The position numbers were made by a program, and so were the translations under genes. This document shows positions 51,300 through 61,268 of a stretch of 64,000 bases of DNA, in pieces. Location: assembly GCA_026826555.1 (NCBI GenBank), contig JAKSZT010054396.1, positions 18,225,148 to 18,289,147 on the forward strand, written 5' to 3'. Position 1 is the first letter of the stretch. Each line of letters starts with the position of its first letter. The stretch comes from Tolypeutes matacus (taxonomy: Eukaryota > Chordata > Mammalia > Cingulata > Chlamyphoridae). The notes below the pieces were generated by a model. The model made no database searches. It was not told where the DNA came from and was given only the letters and a program-made list of their open reading frames with translations.

Positions 51300-51530
51300 A
51301 AGAATGCTAGCTAGCACTTGCTGAGACCTATGTGTCAGGTATTTTATATACTTCTCTCTGATCCTCACAAAATGGAGGTAATAGAAACTATAGTTACAAT
51401 TTCTTTGAGAAGATTGAGGCTCAAAGAGTTTTAAGAACTTGCTCAGGTCACTCATATAGAATGTGTCAGAGCCAGAATTGGAGAGCCAAGATTGAGAGAC
51501 TCCATATTCATGCTCCTTCTCCCTACACAA
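51300..51530 (-). repeat. MIR SINE, antisense
   Basis: gctagcacttgctgagacct...gtgtcaggtattttatatac...gatcctcacaaaatggaggt...gaacttgctcaggtcactca...gtcagagccagaattggaga matches reversed MIR. Confidence 0.85.
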
Positions 51531-51664
51531 ATCTGTATCTTTCTTCGTTTGGAGGAAAATCAGAAAAGAGGCACCTTCTCTAGCCCAGAGAAGTTTTGGA
51601 GTGCTTCTCTAAGGACGTAACTCTTGAGAAGAGTAAGTAAGGGTAAATAGGACTTTTGAAGATT

Positions 51665-51728
51665 GATAGGGCAGAAAAGGACTTTCCAAGCAGAGAGATA
51701 GGGCAGAAAAGGACTTTCCAAGCAGAGG
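51665..51728. repeat. 32-bp tandem duplication
   Basis: gatagggcagaaaaggactttcc... at 51665-51696 is repeated at 51697-51728. Confidence 0.9.
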
Positions 51729-51779
51729 GAACAGCATATTCAAGCTAAAAGTCAAGGGTGCTTAATGGCTTGCAAAATA

Positions 51780-51910
51780 CTTTTAGGTGAAAGTTCTCAA
51801 TTTATCTTCAATACAGGGATTATTATCATTTTACCCATTTTATACAGGAAAACAAGACCACAGCAAGGTTAAATTGCTTAGCCTGGTCTCCTGATGCCAG
51901 ATCCTGCACT
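51780..51910 (-). repeat. MIR SINE fragment, antisense
   Basis: gattattatcattttaccca, aggaaaacaagaccacagca, ggttaaattgcttagcctgg, gatcctgcactctttcc: reversed MIR. Confidence 0.65.
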
Positions 51911-52319
51911 CTTTCCACTTCTCTGCTCTGTCCCCAGGCCTCTAGGCCCTGTGGTGCTGGGATCTTCCATGTCATTGGCATACTATGCTTGCTTCTGTTT
52001 TATCATGCCTTTCCCACCTTCCTTCCCTTCTGCTCCAATTCCCTCTCCCACTTATTTTCATTTTATCTTGTCTGATCATATTGTATATATTTTTAAAGCT
52101 GACGTAAAGCATCTTTTACCAAAGCAGAGTATAAATAAATTCTTAAAAAAACAACAGAAAAAAATCACTAAAAAGCCCACCTCCTAACAAACAAATCAAC
52201 TGTTTTTACATTTATATTTCACTCTAGGTCTGGTCCAAAGTATCCACATTTTCACACAGGCGTGATGTCAGGTGTAGATGTAATCTTCTGTTTTGCATTT
52301 CTTTCATTAAATGCAATAT
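51911..52319. other. Unassigned non-coding sequence
   Basis: Pyrimidine-rich then A-rich. No gene recognised. Confidence 0.35.
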
Positions 52320-52333
52320 GAAAAACAGGTTTC

Positions 52334-52741
52334 AGTTGGGCCCTGAATCTCAACCAAGTTGCAACACCTACTCTCCAGTTCATTGGACTCACTCAGGACA
52401 ACTAACAAGGAGATGATGATGGACAATGACCATCTCAAGAAACAGAGAGAGTCTGCAACTGCAAGGAAGAAAGTCCCATCCATCTGCCCTATGGATTCTA
52501 ATGTAAATATAATGTAATAGTAAACTACAATGTAAACTATAATCCACACTTAGTGGCAATGCTCCAAAATGTGTTCATCAATTGTAACAAATGTACCACA
52601 TTAATGAAGGATGTTATTAATGTGGGGAAATGTAGGAAGGATAGGGAGCAGGACATATGGGAATCCCCTATATTTTTTATGTAACATTTATGAAATCTAA
52701 GTATCTTTTTTTAAAAAAAAGTATATATTAAAAAACAAAAA
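52334..52741 (+). repeat. 5'-truncated copy of the non-coding retroelement
   Basis: Starts agttgggccctgaatctc, aligning to about 53924 of the longer copy, and ends tgaaatctaagtatcttttt plus an A-rich tail. Target duplication GAAAAACAGGTTTC at 52320-52333 and 52742-52755. A region equivalent to about 54116-54400 of the long copy is missing internally. Confidence 0.88.
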
Positions 52742-52787
52742 GAAAAACAGGTTTCCATGTTGCTACAAAATTAAAACAAAATGGAGG

Positions 52788-53110
52788 GAAACAGATGTGG
52801 CTCAAGCGATTGGGCTCCCATCTACCATATAGGAGGCCCAGGGTCGATTCCTGGGGCCTCCTAGTGAAAGGCAAGCTGGACTGTGTGGCAAGCTGGTCCG
52901 TGCAGGAGTGCTGGCCAGCTTGCTGCACCTGTGCAGCAAGATGATGCAACAAATAGAGACACAGAGGAGAGACAATAAGTGACACAGCAGACCAGGGAGC
53001 TAAGGTGGCACAAGAGTTTGAGTGCCTCTATCCCACTCCAGAAGGTCCCAGGATCAGTTCTCAGTGCTGCCTAAGGAGAAGACAAGCAGGCACAAAAGAA
53101 CACACAGGGA
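52788..53110 (+). repeat. DAS-SINE, chimeric type, first part
   Basis: tRNA-Ala-like head (agatgtggctcaagcgat...ggtcgattcctggggcctcc) joined to a long tail domain (caagctggtccgtgcagg..., gagacacagaggagagacaa, then ggagctaaggtggcacaaga...). Interrupted at 53110 by a retroelement; resumes at 54628-54720. Confidence 0.82.
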
Positions 53111-54627
53111 AAAGGTATATAAAATTGTTCAAATGCTCATGGGGCATGGTCACAGTGGGTGGAGAATCACTCAATAAATGAGAGAATACTGAACTCCCAT
53201 CCTGGAGAGCTCTGCCACATTCTCCAAGGGAGCAGCAACAGTCCCCCAAGTGCAGGGGCAGTGTCTGGCAAAGCAGGATGATCTACTGATGGGCTTTTGT
53301 TATTGATGACTAGCTTTATGAGTCTTTGCTCTTGAAATTGAAACTTAGCCAATTGTTATGGGGTGCCTAAGGGTTGCCTCCTGAGACCCTCCTTGTTGCT
53401 CAAATGTGGACTCTCTCTAAGCCAAACTCAGCATATGAATGCATTACCTTCCTTCCAGCATGGGACATGACTCCCGGGGATGAGCCTCCCTGGCAATGAG
53501 GGATTACTACCAAGTGCCAACGGGCAATACAACTGGAAAAAGACCTCGAATAAAAGGGGGAAAAGGTAAAGACAAATGAGTTCATATGGCTAAGAGACTT
53601 CAAAGTGAGTCAGATGGTCATCTCATAGGTAACGCTTATGCACGTCTCGGTAGGATCTCATAGGCTTCCAGTGTGGATATCACCCCAAACAGAGGGGCTC
53701 CTGAGGGCTCTGGAGACACCCAGGTCCTATATCAGGGCATATAGCCCCAGAGTTTGGTGCTTTATCAGTGGGCCCTACTTTGGAATCCTTGCTCCTGAGA
53801 GTGATCGAGTTGGACTCAAATATGTCTTCCCTGCACATGGTCCATCTGTCCCTTCTATTCAAACCTATATGTGGTGCTGGAGTTTGTAGGTGTACTTACA
53901 GATACTTTGGGCTGTCCATGTGCCAGCTGGGCCCGGAATCTCGGTGGAGCTGCAACTCCTACTCTACAGCTCAATGGACTCACCCAGAACACCTGGTGGG
54001 GAGATGAAGATGGATAATGGCCATCCCAGGGAATGGAGAGAGTCTGCAGTTGCAGGCAGGATAATCCCATCCATCTTATCCATGGGATATAAGCCCTCTC
54101 TCACTTGGAGGTGGAGTGAACATCACCATCCCAGACTCCTCAGAATTGGGGGAAGAGCTATGGACTAGAATGGACTTATTGGTATTCTGTTATAGACATA
54201 TTGTGATTCAAGCAATGGAAGAAATTACAACATTAATGTGGAGCCAGTGGCCACTGGATGCTTTGGGGGCAGGGAGAAGGAAAAGCAGTTGTAATACTGC
54301 TTTTCGGGACTTTTTGGGACTTGGGAATTATCCTGAGTGACATTGCAATGACAGATATAGGCCATTTTATGCCATCATATAATATGCAGAACTGTGTGGG
54401 AGAAAGTGTGGTCTGCAATATGAACTATGGTTCATGCATAGTGGCAAAGCCTCAAGATGTGTTTATCTATTGCAGGTGATATGCCACACTAATGAAGGAT
54501 GTTTATGTGGGAGGTTGTGGGAGGTGTGGGAGGTGGGGCATTTGGGAATCCCTAATATTTTTTTGTGTAGCATTTATGTAATCTAAGTATCTTTTAAAAA
54601 ATAAAAAAAATTATTATTGAAAAAAAA
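53111..54627 (+). repeat. 1.5-kb non-coding retroelement with poly(A)
   Basis: A 1517-bp insertion starting aaaaggtatataaaattg and ending tgtaatctaagtatctttta plus A-rich tail. Bounded by a 17-bp duplication at 53094-53110 and 54628-54644 (AAAAGAACACACAGGGA, one mismatch). The longest frames are about 90 residues and none resembles reverse transcriptase. Related copies lie at 50570-50980, 52334-52741 and 63420-64000 (minus), and the last bases recur at 45620. Either the long 3' UTR of a lineage-specific L1 or a non-autonomous element mobilised by L1. Confidence 0.88.
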
Positions 54628-54720
54628 AAAAGAACACAAAGGGAGTAGACAGCAAGCACAAAACAATGGTGGAGGGCGGGGTAAATAAAATAAAAATAAA
54701 TCTAAAAACAAAAATTCACA
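54628..54720 (+). repeat. DAS-SINE, chimeric type, second part
   Basis: agaacacaaagggagtagac...ggtggagggcggggtaaata...aaataaatctaaaaacaaaa: the 3' end and tail of the SINE begun at 52788. Confidence 0.75.
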
Positions 54721-55035
54721 ATGGAGAAACCTACCCGTATTGTGGTGGTTGCCTGTGGAATTCTATGTTTAGGATCAAAACGGATCCTAAATTGGAAAAT
54801 TCAAATTTAAGTGTAGGACCACTAGGCCTAGAAGGTGGGGCTGAATGAGGCTGGTGACACATCATTAGACAAAGAGAAAGCTCTAAAGGCAGTGGTAAAT
54901 TAGGAAATTTTTTCACCCGGCTCAGAGGACATGAGTGGAAATCTTAACAGACATGCAGAATTGGGGTTGTTGGTAAGACACCTGCTCCCGGGAAGAGGTT
55001 GAAAAAGCACTGTGAAAGGGCTTGGAATAGGACTA
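54721..55035. other. Unassigned non-coding sequence
   Basis: No gene or repeat recognised. GACTA at 55031-55035 is the left duplication of the next LTR. Confidence 0.4.
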
Positions 55036-55756
55036 CTGCCGATGACCCTGCTAGGGCTGTGACCCAGCGAGGGCCTGTTCCTGGACTCGCACAGAAGCCA
55101 ATGCTATGACATGGGGATTTTGAGAAAAGAAAGAGCTTTTATTGTGAGGTCGAGCAGGAAGGATACAGGAGGAAATGCTTGAATCTGTCTCCCGCATCTA
55201 AGAACTAAGGGAGACATAGGATGTAAACAAAGGAAGGTGAGACTAGTAACAGGATTCAGGTTGGCACATTCTGATTGGCTGTTTTTAGAAATATGTTAGG
55301 AAAGCGTCTTAAAGTCCTAGTGCTGAGCCTAAGCATATGGGGCATGCGCAGAAGGTATACATGGGAAGTCATACATCGCATCACCAGAAAACGGCGTCCT
55401 TAGCATGCTGAGTGGGTAGAGAGTTAACGGGACAGGGGTCGGATGTAGCTCAACTGGTTGGGCGTCTGTCTCCCATATGGAGGGACCCGGGTTCGATTCC
55501 CGGGACCTCCTGGTAAAAAAAAAAAAAAAAAAGAGTTAACGGGACAGACGCCATTATGTCACTTTGGGTCACTGTTAGTAGGGAGTGCACAAGCGTGGTT
55601 GCCACGTGTTGCCACGGCTTCACGACCTGTCCCGGGCCATATAGTTCAACCCAGAACACTGATCTCTTGGGTCTGCTAGGGATCCATGAGCCAAAGAAAC
55701 TTTGGATCCCGTGGGAACTGAAGACAAGTCCATGTGTAGTAAACTGACTCCTAACA
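55036..55756 (-). repeat. Solitary ERV LTR interrupted by a SINE
   Basis: Minus strand TGTTAGGAGTCAGTTTACTA... with AATAAAAGCTCTTTC near 55135 and a U5 reading cttctgtgcgagtccagg. Flanked by GACTA at 55031-55035 and 55757-55761. About 620 bp once the SINE at 55436-55532 is removed. Class I-type LTR. Confidence 0.85.
55436..55532 (+). repeat. DAS-SINE monomer
   Basis: gggtcggatgtagctcaact...gggttcgattcccgggacct then a pure A-run. Duplication GAGTTAACGGGACAG at 55421-55435 and 55533-55547. Clean A and B boxes: a young monomer. Confidence 0.95.
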
Positions 55757-55761
55757 GACTA

Positions 55762-56760
55762 AGATTGGGCTATGAGATGTTTAAGGACTGACGCCACTGT
55801 CTCATACATTTTTGACTTGCTGACGTGGTGCTTGGCATGCTTTAGGGTCCTTTAAATGTGTTCTGAAAAAATTAACGCGGCCAGCTGGCGGAAGGGAGCA
55901 GCTGGAGACTGCCCTAATCAATGTGCAGCAGCTCGGCGACCCATTCCAGAAACCCCTACTGGAGGTCCTGGCACCCCTGCGGTGAGGCCAGAGAGCCCCT
56001 TACAGGAAGTCCTGGAGCCCCCACGTGGAAGTTAGGGAAAGGGCACTCAGGAGCCCTTGGGATTAAGAGAACTGTGGGTTTTGATTTATGGGCTGTGCTT
56101 TTTATCTACATTTATTATTGGTCCAATGGAACGGGAGGAAGTGTTGCTATTTTTAATTGTGGCGGGAGAAGCTGAAGATCCAATCAAGAAACAGTAAGCA
56201 GTTTGCAGTGTGTTAAAGCTTGTCAGGAGGAGCGCGACGTTGTTGGCATGAATTGGGCCCACAAGCTTTATCTGCCGTTAATGGATTTATGGAAAATAGT
56301 GAATTAGTTGAAAAATATTCTTTTTACAATTTATTTAACAATAATTTAGCCTTTATTTTCCTTTATTTTGTGATTTACCTTTATTTTGCAGTCTGGAGCA
56401 GTTTTTTGTGGGCCAGATCATATTAGACCAAAGTGTAAGCCATATTACGGGTGGTAGTTTCTCCTTTCTTAAAAAAAATTTTTATTTACCCATTTATTTA
56501 TTTTCTTTTATCCATCTTCAACCCCCTCCCCCAAGTTTCTACTGTCTCTGTGTCCTTTGCTGGACATTCCCCGTGTCTGCCTCCCGCCCTCTCCTCTCCT
56601 CTCATGCCTCTCCTCCCGTTCTCACGGGGACCCGATGCCCGGAACCCCAATGCTGGTAGTTTCTCCTTTTCTCATCTGCCCTATTATACCCAAACTTGGA
56701 ATTTTCTTAAGACTGTGGTATCCGTGAATCAAGAAGCACCTGAAGAATTGAATTTAAATC
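55762..56760. other. Unassigned block with GC-rich part, split by a SINE
   Basis: 55870-56045 is GC-rich (gcagctcggcgacccattcc). 56220-56426 on plus has a 68-residue frame with a hydrophobic stretch (FIFLYFVIYLYF), not recognised. No repeat family identified. Confidence 0.3.
56468..56654 (-). repeat. DAS-SINE, chimeric tail domain
   Basis: Minus strand: gcattggggttccgggcatc..., gaaacttgggggagggggtt, gataaaagaaaataaataaa. The tail domain alone, with target duplication GGTAGTTTCTCCTTT at 56453-56467 and 56655-56669. The tRNA head is missing (5' truncated). Confidence 0.85.
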
Positions 56761-57149
56761 TGTTAAATAAAAACTTCAGCAAAATTTAGTTAGATCTCAG
56801 AGAGTTTTATTGAATCAATTCATGACCTGGGGAGACTCCATTCACCAAAGTAGAGAGTTCTGCTGAACAAAGAGAGCAATAGGCTTTTATAAACAGAAAA
56901 AGAGAGTACACAGGGGGGAGGGGGTATCTTCATTGGTTAATGCAGAATACATCTCCTAATATGGTTAGTGCAGGCAGTTGCTTAGCAATGAGGAAGTTAG
57001 CTGAAGTAAGAATAGGGACTTGGCTGATAGCTGATTGGCTGATTTAAATTCTGTTTTCTGGGAAGCTCGCCATAGCAACTTACATTTTGGTTTTACTGAC
57101 TTGGGACTTAGCATGAGCACCTCCATGTTGGGCTTACTGAATTTTATCA
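56761..57149 (-). repeat. 3' LTR of the 57-63 kb endogenous retrovirus
   Basis: Minus strand starts TGATAAAATTCAG directly after a purine tract (ctgatggagagaggggaat) and carries AATAAAACTCTCTG near 56803. Two antisense CCAAT boxes (attggtta, attggctg) lie upstream. The end is placed at 56761 (TTTAACA) and is approximate. Confidence 0.7.
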
Positions 57150-57502
57150 ATTCCCCTCTCTCCATCAGGCCCTTGGCCAAGTTGAGGGTGATATAAAAAT
57201 TTAAGGTATTAGTGCTACTCTCAGTAACCATCTGCTGGCTCTAGACTGCTCTTGTAGAAGGAGATGAACTCTAGGTTACAGATGTTGAGGAGTTGGTTGT
57301 TTTGTTCTCTTTGTGCTTCTTTTGTTCTAGGAGGACAGATACCATTTGGCAAGATGGCTGGGTGCAATTGTTTACAACAGTGCACCAGGAAGACTATTAT
57401 GATTACTATGTGTAGTAAAGTGCCCACTGTTTGGAGTATGCTTTTGAGCCAAGGACTCCAGTTCCTAAATTATCTGAAATTAAGGAGATCAAAAAACAAT
57501 CT

Positions 57503-57677
57503 GGGAAGCGGCTGTGGCTCAATCAGTGGGGCTCCCGTTTACCATATGGGGGGCCCCGGGTTCGGTTCCCGGGGCCTCCTGGTCGGGGCGGGCCCGCCCA
57601 CACGGCGTGGTTGGCTGACCCAGCGAGCATGAGCGGCAAGGGGGGGATGAATGAATAAATAAATAAAATCTAAAAAA
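57503..57677 (+). repeat. DAS-SINE, young GC-rich subfamily
   Basis: gggaagcggctgtggctcaa...ggttcggttcccggggcctc...cacggcgtggttggctgacc, tail of aataaataaataaaatc and A. Duplication AAAAAACAATCT at 57491-57502 and 57678-57689; inserted in the Env transmembrane region of the ERV. Confidence 0.93.
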
Positions 57678-57907
57678 AAAAAACAATCTCTGTGAATATT
57701 CTCGCTGTCCTGATTTTGTGATAATCAGGGTAGGCTAAACATTCACTATATTAGAAACCATGCATATGTCCCCAGTCCTAGTTTTTCTTCCAAGATCTGG
57801 TTTTTAGAATGCTGGTGATAAACTAAGCCTGATTTATTATATGGCCATCCTGTATGGGAAAAGACTGTAACTTTGGGTATCTTTGGTCAACCTTAAGAGA
57901 TACAGCA

Positions 57908-58290
57908 GGGGGATGGATGTGGCTCAGGTGGTTGGGCATCTGTCTCCTATATGGAGGGACCTGGGTTCGACCCCCAGGACCTCCTGGTAAAAATTAAAAA
58001 AAAGAAAAATATAGAAGGCGCGTGGGCCACCAGGTGACACAAGGGAGAGTCAAGACGAGATGTGCTGAAAAACCAGGAACTAAGGTGGCGCAGTGGTAGG
58101 ATGCCTCTCTCCCACATCGGAGGTTCTGAGGATCGAATCCCAGTGAAGACAGGAGTACAACGATGAGAAGAGAGGGCAGGAAATGGAAACAGAGTTGCCC
58201 AGTGAATGGACACAAAAACAGCAAAAACAGGGGTGGGGGTAAAAATGGTAAAAATGGATAAAAGTAAATAAATAAATCCTTAAAAAAATG
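57908..58290 (+). repeat. DAS-SINE, chimeric type, full length
   Basis: tRNA-Ala-like head (ggatggatgtggctcaggtg...gggttcgacccccaggacct), A-rich linker, then a domain with aaggtggcgcagtggtagga and ggatcgaatcccagtg, a GC/GA-rich stretch and an aaataaataaatcc tail. The second domain has its own tRNA-like A box (58086-58096) and B box (58130-58140). Confidence 0.85.
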
Positions 58291-58535
58291 TATAGGGGAG
58301 GAAGATACAGTCTATAGTTGGTAGTAATAATTTGACAATGTTCTTTCATGATTTGTTAAAAAATGTTTCACAACAATGCAGGGTGTTTGTGTGTGTGGGG
58401 GTGATGTGTGGGAGCCCTGTATGATGTTATGCATGTTTGTTTTGTAAGATCACAATGATTACTGAACACTTATAGTTTATGTATGTTCATGTATGAATGA
58501 TATACTTCAATAAATTGTTTTTAAAAAAAAATCTC
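58291..58535 (+). repeat. Unidentified LINE-like 3' end with AATAAA and A-tail
   Basis: Ends acttcaataaattgttttta plus A-run. Contains gtgtttgtgtgtgtgggggt. It looks like the 3' end of a retroelement distinct from that at 53111. No target duplication found by eye. Confidence 0.4.
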
Positions 58536-58683
58536 GAGGAAGGACTTACTTTTGACCATGTGGCTAGTTTAACTATTTCATGTAACTACATTCCAAGTTC
58601 CCCAGAATTGTTTAAGTACAGCAGATGATATTGATGGCAGCACAAATTCCTCCTTGCTCAGCCAGCTAGTAAAGTGCAATTTT

Positions 58684-58867
58684 TTTTTTTTTTTTTTAAA
58701 GATTTTATTTATTTATTCATTCATACCCCCCTGCTGCTTGTGCTCGCTGGGTCAGCCAACCACGCCGTGCGGGCGGGCCTGCCTTCACCAGGAGGCCCCG
58801 GGAACCGAACCCGGGGCCTCCCATATGGTAAACGGGAGCCCTACTGATTGAGCCACAGCCGCTTCCC
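58684..58867 (-). repeat. DAS-SINE, young GC-rich subfamily
   Basis: Same element as at 25757-25943, identical by eye over the roughly 140-bp core. Duplication GTAAAGTGCAATTTT at 58669-58683 and 58868-58882; inserted in the ERV. Confidence 0.95.
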
Positions 58868-61227
58868 GTAAAGTGCAATTTTATTTAAAATAACTTCAGT
58901 TAAAGAATCTAAAGATTTTTGTTGTACAGCAATAGCCTTTGCAGTGGAATTAGCAATTTTTCCTACTGTTACAGATACATTTCTAATATTTCTAACATAA
59001 TTTCATTGGTGTTAATTCCTAACTAAGGCAATTAGAGTCTAATGAAAGAGGCCTACTTGCGATCAGTGACCCCTCCAGGAAATTCGCGTTTGGCCTCAAA
59101 TGTAAATTAAGTGGGAGAGTCCAGTGTGAAAGCTTCAGATTTGTTACGAATTTCTAAGGGAGCAAGAAGGTGACAGAGGATCCATTGTCCTGTCACTGTC
59201 CAATGAACTATGCTGGGAGTTGGCCCAACCAGTAGAGGCTGTATTTCCTCCATAAAGAAAACTAAACCCTGGAGAGGTGCAGCCCACCCCTAGAGATGTC
59301 TAGGTCATCTCTGGGATGCCTCTGGATATATTAGTGAACCATTTGTTAATTTCATTGCATTGGGAGTTGTTGCATCTTGCCAGGTTGCCCAGAGGCATGG
59401 GGAAGAAGAGTGCATAGCTAATGGCTGAGCCGTTATCTTTGTCATAGGGTATAAATGAAGGCTTTTCTGATATATGTACAAATGTGAGGCAGGGGAAATC
59501 AGCTCTTTCGGTAGCAATCCTGACTTGATAGAGGGGAGAAAGACATCAAGGATGAGTGATATTTTTAAAGGTGGCATTTGGGACCTGAGAGTAATTAGTC
59601 ATGGGTAAAACAATTGGTCTCTCACATCATGTACAGATTATGGTTTCTAATGACAGATCCAACAATCAGATCCCTCTCCTCTCCCCCCGCAATGGCCTGG
59701 GAAAAATGGATGATGGCATTGTCTTTCCAGGCCATGGCAAGAAGGAAGAAAGAGACAAGCAAGAAGAGTTTAATTATTTTTGGTGGTAGAATTTTCTAAG
59801 TAAGATGGAAAAGGTGTAAGGGGTGTGGAAACAATAGAAATGCAATAATAATGTAAAGAATAATGTGATAAGGAATGAGACAGGAACACAGGGGTTCATG
59901 GGGTCATGGGTAGAAGCTGCCTACCTCCTCAAGCCATCTACTTCTCATCCTAGTAAATTTTAGTTCTAAGTCTTTGGTTTCATCACAGGTCTAATCATTG
60001 GAAGGTGGAGCCCTTTTAAGTTGTGAGATGTGAACCCAAAGTTTATTCCCGTTTAGTTTGACTGTAGTGTCAGAAGTTAAGAGTACCCACTAGGGTCCTT
60101 TCCAGCATTTTGCAAGGGCTGTTTTGCATTGATGTTGCTTCCAGTACCCAGTCGCCAGAAGTTAGGGTGTGAGGAGTCTAAGGGAGATTCAGATCTGGAA
60201 AGGCATCCCTTACTTCTTGGAGATAACCTTTTGCATAAGTCATTAGAGATTTACAATATTGAGTCATCTTCTGTTGGGGAAGCAGGAGACCAATGTTAAG
60301 ATGGAGGCCAATTGACATAGGTTTCCTAGTGATAATTTCATAGCGAGAAAGTTTATGTTTCCCAAAAAGTATGCTTTGAATGGCCATAAGGGCCAGTGGA
60401 AGAACTTTAGGCTAAGGTAACCTGGTTTCTTCAGTTGATTTAGACAGTTTAAGTTTTAATATGCCATTTGTTTTCTTCACCTTTCCAGAGGATTGAGCGT
60501 GGTAGGGGCAATAATAGTGCCAACTTGTTTGTAGACTCTTAGAGCTTTAATGACCTGCCCAGTAAAATGAGTGCCTCAATCACTAGAATTAATGGAAGGC
60601 ATTCTCCAGGTGGGAAATACATTTTCTGAAAGTTTTTTAGCAACTCTTACAGCATCTTCCTTCTGAAAAGGAAAGGCCGCAGACAATGGCTAGGACATAG
60701 TTAAAATTCACATTGGGTGGCAGTTGAATGAAGTCTAGTTGTAAAAGCTCAGAGAGGCCAGAGGGTGGCGGTATATGATCTCCCTTAACTGGGTTGGTTT
60801 TTCCTGGGGTTGTGCTGTTAACAAGTTATGCATATATTGTAAATGTGGGCAGCAACCTTATGAAAATTTCCCCACCATATTTATTTAGTATTTGAGCCAT
60901 TTTATTGGCACTTTTCGAGAGAAGGAATGTAAAGTTTTAAGATCTGTTTCATTTAAACGTTCAGGAAGCACCAAGCCACTGTCCTTACTTTCCCCCCAAA
61001 GTCTGTTGGAATTAGAAACACATCTTCCATCTAGCCAAGTTTGTTTTTTGGCCATAGGGGCCTTTTCTTGTTTTACCCTCCGGTGCTCTGAGCATATTTG
61101 ATTAAAATCAGGGATTGCTGTGTCTAAGAGAAAATTGAGTGAGTACATCTGAAGGTGGTTTGGTTGTAGCTCTCTTTGCATGGAAGTCCACTACAGCATT
61201 TCCTTGGGATACTGGCTCTGTTTTCTT

Positions 61228-61268
61228 GGCATGAGCCTCATCATCATCATTGTTATCATCATCATCAT
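61228..61268. repeat. (ATC)n simple repeat
   Basis: catcatcatcattgttatcatcatcatcatgg, inside the ERV pol/integrase region. Confidence 0.9.

Noticed and set aside
55436..55532. tRNA-Ala-like gene (A and B boxes)
   Set aside because: A-tail and target duplications identify it as a SINE; the acceptor stem is not complementary as in a true tRNA.
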